Shown here one piece after another: positions 1-9,156 of a DNA stretch of 64,000 nt. Position 1 is the stretch's first letter. Every line of letters starts with the position of its first letter. The position numbers were made by a program, and so were the translations under genes. Source of the DNA: Bradyrhizobium diazoefficiens (GTDB lineage Bacteria; Pseudomonadota; Alphaproteobacteria; Rhizobiales; Xanthobacteraceae). Where the stretch lies: assembly GCF_018131015.1 (NCBI RefSeq), contig NZ_JAFCJJ010000012.1:124001-188000 (forward strand), written 5' to 3'. Below the pieces are notes generated by a model, which was given only the letters and a program-made list of their open reading frames with translations, made no database searches and had not been told where the DNA came from.

Positions 1-160
1 CGGCGGCGACCGCCCCGCTGCTGGTCGCGATCGCCGGAGAACTTTTCGCGATAGCCCTCGCGGTCGCGACATCCCAGGCGTTGAACAGGACGAGGGGATC
101 TCCCGTCCTGTGGAGACCATGAAACGTCTCGGCGTGTTGCTGCTGTGTCCTGGCGTCCAT
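1..160 (-). CDS. Isocitrate lyase/PEP mutase family protein, N-terminal part only
   Basis: The reverse strand from an ATG at 160 reads in frame to the window edge, giving about 53 residues that begin MDARTQQQHAETFHGLHR. The stretch LVLFNAWDVATARAI followed by AIATSSGAVA matches the N-terminal barrel segment of the PEP mutase/isocitrate lyase superfamily, whose members usually read LVLPNAWDxxSAR...AIATTSAGVA. These enzymes make or break C-C or P-C bonds of small alpha-keto or hydroxy acids using Mg2+. The catalytic loop lies outside the window, so the substrate cannot be told. A GGAG sits about 9 bases before the ATG. The gene lies 41 bases downstream of the hydrolase on the same strand and may be cotranscribed with it. 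Confidence 0.8.
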   Translation of the reverse strand, partial: MDARTQQQHAETFHGLHRTGDPLVLFNAWDVATARAIAKSSPAIATSSGAVAA

Positions 161-201
161 CGCGTGCACTCCGGCTCAGAGAGTCCTAGAAGATTTTGCG
201 T

Positions 202-1095
202 TCAGTCAGGCGCGTGCGTCCTGAACCAGTTCATGATCAGGCCGGTGACCTCGGCCTCGCGCTCGAGGTGCGGGAAGTGGCCGACGCCGGGCAGCACGAT
301 GCGCTGATGCGGTCCCCTGAAGAGCCGCTCTTCCTTCACCGAGTATTTTGCCGTCGGATCGTTGCTGCCATAGATCGTCAGCGTCGGCGTGTGCATCTCG
401 CTGACCGGCAGCCGGCCCAGGCGTCCCGCCTCGGTGAGGCCGCCGTAATATTTGAGCGCCGCCGCCATGGTGCCGGGCGAGCTCAGCGTCTGCTTGATCG
501 AGCGCAGATGCTCGTCGTCGTTGAAGTCCGGTGACCACAGCTTCCAGAGATAGTCGATGAAGGGAAGCCCCTCGACATTGACCGCCGACTCCGCGCCGGC
601 GAGCTGGAAGAAATAGACGTGGAAGATCGCGCGGACGATCTCCGGATCCCGCCGGATGCTCGAGAACGTAATGGGGTGGGCCGTGTTCATGACCACGGCG
701 GCCTTGATCGCCGATGGCGCAGTGGCGAGCGCCTGGAAGGTCGAGGTGCCGCCCCAATCCATGCCGACAACGCAAGCCTGTCCGTCCTCGCTCAGCGCCG
801 CGATCAGCGCTTCGAGGTCCTTGCCCAGGACGATCGGATCGAACATGCCGTCGGCCGGGATCCCGGTCGGCGCATAGCCGCGCAGGAACGGCGAGACCGC
901 GCGATAGCCCGCATCCGCAAACGCCTGCAGCTGCTTTCGATAGGACCAGGCGTTGTCGGGGAAGCCGTGCAGGAACATCACCAGCGGCCCGGTCCCCTGT
1001 TCGAGATAGGCGAACCGCACGCCATTGGCCTGCAAATATTTCAGGACGGGTTTACTGCCGGTTTGCTTCGGCGCCGGTCGTGCTGCGGTGTTCAT
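202..1095 (-). CDS. Alpha/beta hydrolase, epoxide hydrolase-like
   Basis: A 297-residue alpha/beta-fold hydrolase. The oxyanion-hole segment HGFPD is at residues 43-47. The nucleophile elbow reads GMDWGG with Asp113 rather than Ser, the pattern of epoxide hydrolases and haloalkane dehalogenases. Asp246 (YGSND) and His273 (GVGHFPH) complete a plausible triad. The protein has no signal peptide and is probably cytoplasmic. I chose the ATG at 1095 because GGGAGA lies 7 bases upstream. Two upstream starts (1101, 1146) are possible, but the outer one would put coding sequence through the palindromic operator. It is divergent from a MarR gene and followed by a PEP-mutase-like gene, suggesting a small catabolic unit under MarR control. 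Substrate unknown. Confidence 0.88.
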   Translation of the reverse strand: MNTAARPAPKQTGSKPVLKYLQANGVRFAYLEQGTGPLVMFLHGFPDNAWSYRKQLQAFADAGYRAVSPFLRGYAPTGIPADGMFDPIVLGKDLEALIAALSEDGQACVVGMDWGGTSTFQALATAPSAIKAAVVMNTAHPITFSSIRRDPEIVRAIFHVYFFQLAGAESAVNVEGLPFIDYLWKLWSPDFNDDEHLRSIKQTLSSPGTMAAALKYYGGLTEAGRLGRLPVSEMHTPTLTIYGSNDPTAKYSVKEERLFRGPHQRIVLPGVGHFPHLEREAEVTGLIMNWFRTHAPD

Positions 1096-1123
1096 CGTCA
1101 TTCTCCCTGTGATCGTGTCCTGC

Positions 1124-1152
1124 CCAAATATGTGCGTAGCGCACATATTTGG
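1124..1152. promoter_or_regulatory. Palindromic operator 1 (probable MarR site)
   Basis: A perfect inverted repeat with 13-base arms, CCAAATATGTGCG and its complement, around a TAG spacer. It lies 29 bases before the hydrolase start, inside the divergent promoter region. Its core TGTGCG-TAG-CGCACA recurs at 1166-1180. Binding by the adjacent MarR protein is inference from position. Confidence 0.7.
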
Positions 1153-1165
1153 TCAATTTGTTTTT

Positions 1166-1180
1166 TGTGCGTAGCGCACA
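1166..1180. promoter_or_regulatory. Palindromic operator 2 (probable MarR site)
   Basis: A second copy of the core TGTGCG-TAG-CGCACA, with its centre 35 bases from that of operator 1 and its edge 14 bases before the MarR ATG. Placing one site near each divergent start fits autorepression plus control of the hydrolase. Confidence 0.65.
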
Positions 1181-1193
1181 TATTATCCCCGGC

Positions 1194-1703
1194 ATGGAAA
1201 CGGGAATCGCGAATTTGCTGGGTGCGCTCTCGCTCGCGGTCATGGATCGGATCGAGCAGGGCGCGCGCGAGGTCATCGGCCGCGGCGGCGAGACGCCAGC
1301 TGCGCTCGTCGTCATCGGCTACGGCCAGGGCATGACCAACGACAAGCTGCGGCGGATCCTCGGCCTGTCGCATTCCGGAACCGTGCGGCTGGTGGACCGC
1401 CTGGTGTCGGACCGGCTGGTCGAGCGGCGGCCAGGAAAGGACGGCCGCGAGGTTGCGCTGCATCTGACCGCTGCGGGCGTTGCGACCCGGAACGAGCTGA
1501 TGAATTCGCGGATCTCAGCCGTGACGTCGCTGCTCGACGTGCTATCGGCGTCCGAAACGAAGCGGCTCGAAACCCTGATCCACGACCTGCTCGCAAGGCT
1601 GGATACGACCGAGATGGACCGCTTCACGATCTGCCGGATGTGCGATGACAGCGTCTGCACGAATTGCCCGTTGCCGACGAGCAAGGGCAAGCGCGGTCGC
1701 TAG
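1194..1703 (+). CDS. MarR family transcriptional regulator with C-terminal four-cysteine motif
   Basis: A 169-residue winged-helix protein. Residues about 48-95 carry the MarR recognition helix and wing (LRRILGLSHSGTVRLVDRL, then ERRPGKDGREVALHLT). The C-terminus holds CRMCDDSVCTNC, with cysteines at 147, 150, 155 and 158 in a C-x2-C-x4-C-x2-C spacing that could bind zinc or sense oxidants. The start is taken at ATG 1194. The frame runs back to 1149, but that would cross operator 2. No clear ribosome site precedes 1194, so translation may be weak or leaderless. The gene is divergent from the hydrolase and 22 bases upstream of the nitrilase-type gene, which it probably also controls. Confidence 0.88.
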   Translation: METGIANLLGALSLAVMDRIEQGAREVIGRGGETPAALVVIGYGQGMTNDKLRRILGLSHSGTVRLVDRLVSDRLVERRPGKDGREVALHLTAAGVATRNELMNSRISAVTSLLDVLSASETKRLETLIHDLLARLDTTEMDRFTICRMCDDSVCTNCPLPTSKGKRGR

Positions 1704-1725
1704 CGTTTGATGGAGATTGGCCGGC

Positions 1726-2535
1726 ATGACGATCACGATCGCGACGATGCAAAGCCACATCAGCGCCGACGTCGGTGCCAACGGCCGCAATATCAGGCAT
1801 CTGATGGCCGAGGCGAAGGCGGCCGGCGCAAGGCTGGCGCATTTCCCCGAAGGCGCGCTGTCCGGCTACGTCAAGTCGGAAATCAAGGACTGGGCTGACG
1901 TGGACTGGTCCGCGCTGCAGGGCGAACTCGAAGCGACGGCGGCGTGCGCGGCCGAGCTCGGGATTTTTGTCGTCGTCGGCGCCAACCACAAGCAGGCGCA
2001 GCCGGCGTGGCCCAAAAATTCCCTTCACGTCATTTCCGACCGGGGCGCGCTGGTCGGACGCTACGACAAGCGGCTGATCTCGCATGCCGAGGCGACGAGC
2101 TGGTACGCGCCGGGGAACGCTCCCCTGATGTTCGAGGTCGACGGCTATCGTTTCGGCTGCGCCCTGTGCATCGAGATCCACTTCCCCGAGATATTCATGG
2201 AATATGCGCGGCTCGGCGCCGACTGCGTGCTGTTCTCGGCCTATTCGGACGACCCGATGTTCGCGGTCCAGGCGCAGGCGCATGCGGCGATGAACAATGT
2301 CTGGTTCAGCCTGTCGACGCCGGCATCAAGCGCGTCCCTGCCGCGCGCCCTGATCGGACCCGACGGTTACAGTTACGGACAAACGGTCGAAACCGGGCAT
2401 GGAAGTTTCGTCTGCGGAAAACTGGATCGCGGCGATCCGAGGTATGACGTCGCCCTCAACAAGGCCCGGCCGTGGCGCGCGTCTGCCCGGGCAGGGGCGT
2501 TCGACGCGGAAGCCTCGCGGTCACTCCGGCGGTAA
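1726..2535 (+). CDS. Carbon-nitrogen hydrolase (nitrilase superfamily)
   Basis: A 269-residue protein of the nitrilase/amidase superfamily, which hydrolyses non-peptide C-N bonds. The expected catalytic triad can be read: Glu42 in FPEGALSGY, Lys115 in YDKRLISHAE, and Cys148 in CALCIEIHFPE, where most relatives have CYDxRFPE. ATG 1726 is preferred over TTG 1717 because TGGAGA lies 9 bases before it. The protein looks cytoplasmic. It follows the MarR gene closely and is probably cotranscribed with it. Paired with an Asp-nucleophile hydrolase across the operators, it may belong to a pathway degrading an amide, carbamoyl or nitrile compound; the substrate is not visible. Confidence 0.9.
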   Translation: MTITIATMQSHISADVGANGRNIRHLMAEAKAAGARLAHFPEGALSGYVKSEIKDWADVDWSALQGELEATAACAAELGIFVVVGANHKQAQPAWPKNSLHVISDRGALVGRYDKRLISHAEATSWYAPGNAPLMFEVDGYRFGCALCIEIHFPEIFMEYARLGADCVLFSAYSDDPMFAVQAQAHAAMNNVWFSLSTPASSASLPRALIGPDGYSYGQTVETGHGSFVCGKLDRGDPRYDVALNKARPWRASARAGAFDAEASRSLRR

Positions 2536-2628
2536 GCCTGGGCCTCGTCGTGTTGTCTTGCCGGTTCGGAACCTCCGGCTCTTGCTGACGTTGTCGCGTT
2601 CGGTCCGCCAGCACAAACCGGCAATCAG

Positions 2629-3084
2629 ATGAAACAGCTCGCCGCGATCCTCGTGATGCTCAGTATACTGCCGGCAGCCGCCGGTGCCGAGAGCTGGAGC
2701 AGCTATCGCATTGCCGAGACCGGGACCCGCGTCGACATTCCCTTGTCCACCTTCACGGAGGAGGCTGGTCGGCCGGACGGTTACGGCGTGCAATATCGCA
2801 CGGCGGACGGCCGCGCGGACCTGACGGTGCAGGCCGTTCCGAATGACGGCAGCTCGCCGGCCGCCTTCCTGGCGCGGAAGAATCCGCCGTCCGGCATCGT
2901 GTACAAGCACGTCACGCCGCGCTTCTTCGTGGTCTCCAGCATCCGGCGCGGCAAGATCTGGTACGACCGCTGCAATTTCGCGAGCCGCTACGTGCATTGC
3001 GTGCTGATCAATTATCCGGTTGCCGAGAAGCGGCAGTGGGATGCCATCGTGACCCGCATCAGCCACACGCTGAGCGGCGGCTGA
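2629..3084 (+). CDS. Hypothetical secreted protein
   Basis: A 151-residue protein with a clear Sec signal peptide (MKQLAAILVMLSILPAAAGA, cleavage near residue 20). The mature part is mixed alpha/beta with two cysteines near the C-terminus (in DRCNFASRYVHC) that could form a disulfide in the periplasm. I do not recognise a named domain with confidence. The ATG at 2629 is the first one that leaves an intact signal peptide. It lies 93 bases after the nitrilase and converges with the TetR gene, only one base separating the two stops. Function unknown. Confidence 0.75.
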   Translation: MKQLAAILVMLSILPAAAGAESWSSYRIAETGTRVDIPLSTFTEEAGRPDGYGVQYRTADGRADLTVQAVPNDGSSPAAFLARKNPPSGIVYKHVTPRFFVVSSIRRGKIWYDRCNFASRYVHCVLINYPVAEKRQWDAIVTRISHTLSGG

Positions 3085-3085
3085 T

Positions 3086-3706
3086 TCACTCCGACTGGTC
3101 CGACGCCAGGCCCGTCCTGCGCCGCAGATCCGTGATCGCGCGCAAAAAACTGTCGGCGGGCGTGGTCTCGGGGTCGATCAGCCGGTGCAGGCGGAAGCCG
3201 TCCTCCAGCGCCAGCACGACGGAGGCCATCCATGGCGGGTTCAGCGTGTCGTTGCGCCCGTCACTTTTTAGTGTGCCCTCGACGATGTCGGCGATGAGCT
3301 TGCGCCGCGCGCGCAACCGCTTGGCGAGGTCCGGGCGGCGTTTCTCGGCGCGGGCGACATAGAGGATCATCTCGATATGCAGCAGCGGCGAGCGGCCAAG
3401 CGGATCCTGCGTCGTGCGGTCCATCGCCTTCAGCGCCGCGATGAAATCGTCGAGATCCCGGTGCTGCGCGAGGATATCGAGGTTGCGCCGGATCGACTGC
3501 TCGACGTGGTCCTCGAGCATGGCGATGATCAGCTCGTCCTTGCTCTTGAAGTTGGAGTAGAACGCGCCGCGGGTGAATCCCGCCGCGGCCGCGATCGCCT
3601 CGATGCTGGCGCCGCCGATGCCTTCGGCCTCGAACACGCGGGCGGCCGCCTCGAACAGCTTGTCGCGCGTGTCATCCCTGGTCGGCCTGGTCCGCAGCCT
3701 TGACAT
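3086..3706 (-). CDS. TetR/AcrR family transcriptional regulator
   Basis: A 206-residue regulator. The N-terminal TetR helix-turn-helix occupies about residues 15-60 (GGASIEAIAAAAGFTRGAFY then SNFKSKDELI, a textbook TetR_N signature). The all-helical ligand-binding part follows, with no recognisable ligand specificity. It faces the cytochrome P450 gene across 132 bases that hold a strong palindrome, so it most likely represses itself and the P450. Confidence 0.92.
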   Translation of the reverse strand: MSRLRTRPTRDDTRDKLFEAAARVFEAEGIGGASIEAIAAAAGFTRGAFYSNFKSKDELIIAMLEDHVEQSIRRNLDILAQHRDLDDFIAALKAMDRTTQDPLGRSPLLHIEMILYVARAEKRRPDLAKRLRARRKLIADIVEGTLKSDGRNDTLNPPWMASVVLALEDGFRLHRLIDPETTPADSFLRAITDLRRRTGLASDQSE

Positions 3707-3729
3707 CGGACCAGGTTAGGGCAGAATCC

Positions 3730-3755
3730 AACTCGATACAACAATGTATCGAGTT
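3730..3755. promoter_or_regulatory. Palindromic operator, probable TetR site
   Basis: Perfect 11-base arms AACTCGATACA and TGTATCGAGTT flank a 4-base spacer. Outside these, GAATCCA and TGGATTC extend the symmetry with a 3-base bulge on one side. The palindrome begins 24 bases before the TetR start and ends 84 bases before the P450 start, as expected for a TetR operator in a divergent promoter. Binding is inferred. Confidence 0.7.
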
Positions 3756-3838
3756 TATGGATTCAGGGATGGTTACGCCGGCGCGCAGGGGCTGCGATCG
3801 GCGTATTCGTGTCGTGCGGCAACCGGTTCGAGGTCACC

Positions 3839-5071
<1,233 letters not shown>

Positions 5072-5224
5072 GGCCTTTCAGCGTTAACTCCGCGCGCAAC
5101 AGTCGCTGTGACTTCGCCACACTTCCCCCTATATAAGGGGCTGTTACGGCGCGCCTGAAGCCTTTGCGGCCAGGGTTGGAGGCCAGGTTTTGGCCCGGGT
5201 GCCGGTTTGGCCGAGGGGAGACCC

Positions 5225-8200
5225 GTGCAGACCACGCTGCTCGGACTGGCGATTGCCTTCATTATTGCGCTTTTGGCCGCGCTGATCGGGCCGTACTACG
5301 TCGACTGGAACCGGTTCAGGCCCCAGTTCGAGGCGGAGGCGACCCGTATCATCGGCGTCCCGGTGCGCGCGGGCGCGCTGGATGCGCGGCTGCTGCCGGC
5401 GCCGACCCTGCGGCTGCGCTCGGTCACCTTCGGCGGCAACAACGATCTCGGCCGCCTGCGTGCCGACGCGTTCGACGTCGAGTTCAGCCTGGGCTCCCTG
5501 ATGCGCGGCGAATGGCGCGCCACCGAGCTCACCCTCAACGGCATGGCCGTCGATCTCGGGCTGGATGCGAAGGGGCGGGTCGACCTGCCGTCCATGGCGA
5601 GCGGCAGCTTCAATCTCGCCTCGCTCGCGATCGAGCGGCTCAAGCTCACCGGCCGCGTCGCGCTGCATGATGCGGCCAGCCGCACCACGCTGGAGCTGAA
5701 CGACATCGCTTTCTCCGGCGACGTGCGCTCGCTTGCCGGCTCGGTGCGGGGCGACGGCCGTTTCACCGCCGGAGGCACGCTCTATCCGTTCCGCATCTCC
5801 TCGGGACCGAGCGCCGACGGCAGCGCCACCCGTCTGCACCTCAACATCGACCCCGGCGATCGCGCGATCCTGGCCGATCTCGAAGGCGTGCTCGCCTTCG
5901 ACAACCGCCTGCCGAAATTCGACGGCGCGCTGACGCTCGCGGTGCCTCCGCCGAAAAAACAGAACGAGAAGCCGGGCGAAGCCGGACCGACGCCCTGGAA
6001 GCTCACGGCCAAGCTCAAGGCCGATCCGCTGGGCGCGAAGTTCGACCAGATCGATGCGAGCTTCGGGCCTGAAGACTCCGCGCTCAAGGTCGGCGGCGTC
6101 GGCGACCTCAGGTTCGGTTCCTCGCCGCTGCTGCGCGCGGTGCTCTCGGCGCGCCAGGTCGATGCCGACAAGCTCACCGGAAAGGACGATTCCGAACCGC
6201 TGCGCATCATGCCGGTTCTCCGCGCGGGCCTCGCGGCGATCCCGCAGGCGCCGATCCCGATGCAGATCGAGTTCAACTCCGAGCAGATCATGCTGGGCGG
6301 CCGTCCGCTCCAGAACATCGCCGCCGAGCTTTCGACCGACGGCAGGTCGTGGACCTTCCAGCGGCTCGATTTGCGCGCGCCCGGCATGACGCAGCTCTCG
6401 CTCAATGGCGCGGCGCCCGGCTCCGACAGCTTCAGCGGCCGTCTCAGCGTCGAATCCAGCGATCCCGATGCGCTGGTGGCCTGGCTTCAGGGTCGCAGCG
6501 AGATCAATCGCCGCAGCACGCGGCCGCTCAAGCTCGCCGGCGAGGTGACGATCGCCGCCAACCATCTCGCCATCGACAGGCTGAAGGCCGACATCGAGGG
6601 CGGCACCGTCGAGGGCCGCATCGCCTTCGTCCAGACCGGCGCGAGCAAGGGCTCGCGGATCGACGCCGACATCAAGGCCGACCGTCTCGACCTCGACGCC
6701 GCCGCGAGCTTCGTCCGCGCGCTGGCAGGGCCGCAAGGCGAATGGCCGGAGGAAGCAAGGCTTTCGCTCGATGTCGGCCGTGCGATCTCGGCCGGCCAGG
6801 AGCTGCGCCCGTTCGCGGCAAGGCTCGGCTACGGCGCGACCACGCTGTCGCTGGAGCAACTGCAGTTCGGCCAGGCCGGCGGCGTCGCCACCGAAGCGAG
6901 CGGCAGCTTCGACCGCGCCAGGGCGACCGGAAAATTCGCGCTGAAATCGTCGGCCCGTTCGCTGCGCGAGCTGACCGCGCTGATCGAGCCGTTTGCGCCT
7001 GCGGTTCGTGCGCGGCTCGATGCCATCCCGCCCTTGCCCGGTGCAACGCGCCTGCGGCTCGATCTCAGCCTCGAGCGCAACGCCGAGCATGCCGATCGCT
7101 CCGACGCGCGCGCGGTGTTCGACCTCGATTCGCCGCAGCTCACGGGCAGCGCGACGCTCGTCGCGCAGACCCCGTCGGCGGTCAACGGCATCGATCTCGA
7201 CGGCTTGCGCAACAGCGAGTTCACGCTGGACACGAAATTGTTGACGCCCCATGCCAGCACGCTTCTGGCGCTGTTCGGCCTCGATCGCGCGGTCGTCGCG
7301 GGCGAGGGGGCGGCGCAGTTCGGGGGCAGGGTGAGCGGCGCATGGCGGCAGCCGCTGCAGCTCTATGCAAAGCTCGGCGGCGGAGGCCTCGACGCGGAGG
7401 CGCAGGGCAGCGCCGAATTGTCGGAGCCGAAAGCCAGCGTGAATCTGCGCGTGCGCAACGCCAATCTGGCGCCGCTGTTTGGAACCGGCCCGGCCGACAA
7501 ATCGATGCAGAGCGTCAACCTGTCGTCGCGTCTCAAGCTCGCGGGCAACCGGCTGAGCTTCGACGATCTCGACGGCACCGCGGCCGGCTCGCGCCTGCGC
7601 GGCCATCTCGCGATGACGCTGGACCAGGAGAAGAGCGTCGAAGGCGAGGTGGGATTGGACTCGCTCGATCTGGTGCCCGCGCTCAGCGTGGCGATCGGGG
7701 CGGCGGGACGCGAGTCCGGCGAGCCGCTCGGCGCCGGGCTGCTCGGTGGCTGGCGCGGCCGGGTCGCCTTCCAGGCGCTGCACGGCACGCTGCCGGGCGG
7801 CATCGAGCTGCGCCCCGTCGGCGGCACGCTCAGGAGCGACGGCCAGTCGCTCGCGCTGGACGCGCTCAAGGGCGGCATCGGCGGCGGCGAGATGTCGGCA
7901 AGCCTCGATGCGCGCAATGGCGCGGGCGGCATGGCGCTGAGCGCCCGGATCGAGCTCGCCAATGTCGACGCGGCCGCCTTGCGCTACCGCGACCTCGCGC
8001 TGCCGAAGGGACGCGCCTCGGTGCAGATGGCGCTGTCGAGCCAGGGCCGCAGCGTCGCGGCCCTGACCGGCGCGCTCGCCGGCAACGGCACGGTGACGCT
8101 CAACGCCGCCGAGATCGCCGGGCTCAATCCGCGCGCCTTCGAGATCGCCATCCGCGCCAGCGACGGCGGCCAGGTCGCCGACGACAACCGCTTGCGGCAA

Positions 8201-8842
8201 CTCGTCGAGCCGGCCTTGTCGGCCGCGCCCATCGCGGTCGCCTCGGCGCAGTTCCCGTTCACGATCCGCGACGGACGGCTGCGGGTCGGTGCGACCGCGC
8301 TGGAGGCGCGGAACGCCCGCGCCATCGTCTCCGGCGGCTACGACATTCCGGCCGACCAGGCCGACATCCGCGCCAGCCTGACGCCGATCATGACGGGGCT
8401 GTCCGGTGCTCCGCCGGAAATCCAGTTGTTCGCGGCTGGCCCCCCCGACAAGCTCAACCGCACCGTTGATCTCGCGCCACTGTCCTCCTGGCTTGCGGTG
8501 CGCACCATCGATCGCGAGACGCGGCGGCTCGATGCCATCGAGCGCGGCGAGCCGCCGCCGGCCACCGCCGCGCTGCCGACCCTGGTCTCGCCGGAGCCTT
8601 CCTCCGAGCCGTCGCTGACCGACGTGCCGGTGCCGGGCCGCGATCCCCGCCGTGCGCCGCAAAAGCCGAGGCCGGCGCCGGTGCCGCGGGCGCCGCAGGC
8701 CGGCCCTGCCGCCCCGAGCCCGCCGCTGGCGAGCCAGGTCGCACCCCTGCCGCCGCCGATCGAGGTCCGCCCCGCCCCGGGCCCGCCGCCGGCCAAGCCG
8801 AGGCCGAAACCGCCGCTGGTCCTGACGCCGCAGAATCCGTAG
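5225..8842 (+). CDS. AsmA family protein (large, inner-membrane anchored)
   Basis: A 1205-residue protein. An N-terminal membrane helix (LGLAIAFIIALLAALIGPYY) is followed directly by the AsmA start pattern VDWNRFRPQFEAEATRIIG. The rest is long beta-rich periplasmic sequence with repeated short motifs (LDLDAAA, LRLDLSLE, DADKLTG), as in AsmA/TamB-like proteins linked to outer-membrane assembly or lipid transfer. The last 120 residues or so are proline-rich (PPPIEVRPAPGPPPAKPRPK) and probably disordered. I took GTG 5225 with GGGGAG just upstream; the frame opens at TTG 5207. It is monocistronic, with a palindromic repeat after the stop. The exact substrate of such proteins is unsettled. Confidence 0.88.
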   Translation: MQTTLLGLAIAFIIALLAALIGPYYVDWNRFRPQFEAEATRIIGVPVRAGALDARLLPAPTLRLRSVTFGGNNDLGRLRADAFDVEFSLGSLMRGEWRATELTLNGMAVDLGLDAKGRVDLPSMASGSFNLASLAIERLKLTGRVALHDAASRTTLELNDIAFSGDVRSLAGSVRGDGRFTAGGTLYPFRISSGPSADGSATRLHLNIDPGDRAILADLEGVLAFDNRLPKFDGALTLAVPPPKKQNEKPGEAGPTPWKLTAKLKADPLGAKFDQIDASFGPEDSALKVGGVGDLRFGSSPLLRAVLSARQVDADKLTGKDDSEPLRIMPVLRAGLAAIPQAPIPMQIEFNSEQIMLGGRPLQNIAAELSTDGRSWTFQRLDLRAPGMTQLSLNGAAPGSDSFSGRLSVESSDPDALVAWLQGRSEINRRSTRPLKLAGEVTIAANHLAIDRLKADIEGGTVEGRIAFVQTGASKGSRIDADIKADRLDLDAAASFVRALAGPQGEWPEEARLSLDVGRAISAGQELRPFAARLGYGATTLSLEQLQFGQAGGVATEASGSFDRARATGKFALKSSARSLRELTALIEPFAPAVRARLDAIPPLPGATRLRLDLSLERNAEHADRSDARAVFDLDSPQLTGSATLVAQTPSAVNGIDLDGLRNSEFTLDTKLLTPHASTLLALFGLDRAVVAGEGAAQFGGRVSGAWRQPLQLYAKLGGGGLDAEAQGSAELSEPKASVNLRVRNANLAPLFGTGPADKSMQSVNLSSRLKLAGNRLSFDDLDGTAAGSRLRGHLAMTLDQEKSVEGEVGLDSLDLVPALSVAIGAAGRESGEPLGAGLLGGWRGRVAFQALHGTLPGGIELRPVGGTLRSDGQSLALDALKGGIGGGEMSASLDARNGAGGMALSARIELANVDAAALRYRDLALPKGRASVQMALSSQGRSVAALTGALAGNGTVTLNAAEIAGLNPRAFEIAIRASDGGQVADDNRLRQLVEPALSAAPIAVASAQFPFTIRDGRLRVGATALEARNARAIVSGGYDIPADQADIRASLTPIMTGLSGAPPEIQLFAAGPPDKLNRTVDLAPLSSWLAVRTIDRETRRLDAIERGEPPPATAALPTLVSPEPSSEPSLTDVPVPGRDPRRAPQKPRPAPVPRAPQAGPAAPSPPLASQVAPLPPPIEVRPAPGPPPAKPRPKPPLVLTPQNP

Positions 8843-8868
8843 GGGATCGTCATCCGTAGGGGAGCGTC
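8835..8868 (+). repeat. 17-bp tandem duplication at the AsmA stop codon
   Basis: ATCCGTAGGGGATCGTC is followed at once by ATCCGTAGGGGAGCGTC (one mismatch). The AsmA stop TAG lies in the first copy. The second copy runs into the palindromic repeat that starts at 8865. Confidence 0.75.
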
Positions 8869-8950
8869 ATGCCCGGGCTTGTCCCGGGCATCCACGTTCT
8901 TCGCGCCTTGCTGCAAGCCGTGGATGGCCGGGACAGGCCCGGCCATGACG
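8865..8950. repeat. 86-bp palindromic intergenic repeat (copy 1)
   Basis: Starts CGTCATGCCCGGGCTTG and ends GCCCGGCCATGACG, with inverted inner blocks (ATCCACG / CGTGGAT) as well. A copy of the same length and design lies at 62864-62949. This is a dispersed extragenic element, able to form a long hairpin in RNA. It is the main content of the 314-base gap between the AsmA and DUF2336 genes; the rest of the gap is AT-richer and probably holds the DUF2336 promoter. Confidence 0.8.
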
Positions 8951-9106
8951 CGGAGGAGCCTTTCGCGCCAAGCCCTCACGCTACGCCCCTACCAATCGGT
9001 AAACCCATTCGATCGCATTTGACTGAATTTTTGTCGGCAAAACTGATTTGCAGATTTTACTGAATTCTCGCGTTTCATCTCTAGGCTTGGTTCCAGAGAA
9101 ATTCGG

Positions 9107-9130
9107 CGTCCCGCCAGCACAGGCGGGACG
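9107..9130 (+). promoter_or_regulatory. Hairpin before the DUF2336 gene
   Basis: A perfect 9-base stem (CGTCCCGCC with GGCGGGACG) around AGCACA, ending 26 bases before the ATG of the DUF2336 gene. There is no T run, so it is not a standard terminator. It may be a leader structure or an operator. Confidence 0.4.
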
Positions 9131-9156
9131 GTACGCCAAGAACTGGGGTTATCGAA

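Noticed and set aside
5144..8662. A very long (1172 codons) open frame antisense to the AsmA gene
   Set aside because: Arg/Ala/Gln-rich shadow caused by high GC at third positions; the AsmA protein has a membrane anchor and family start motif.
8865..8950. CRISPR array
   Set aside because: The repeats are single palindromic elements at scattered sites, without regular spacers or cas genes.
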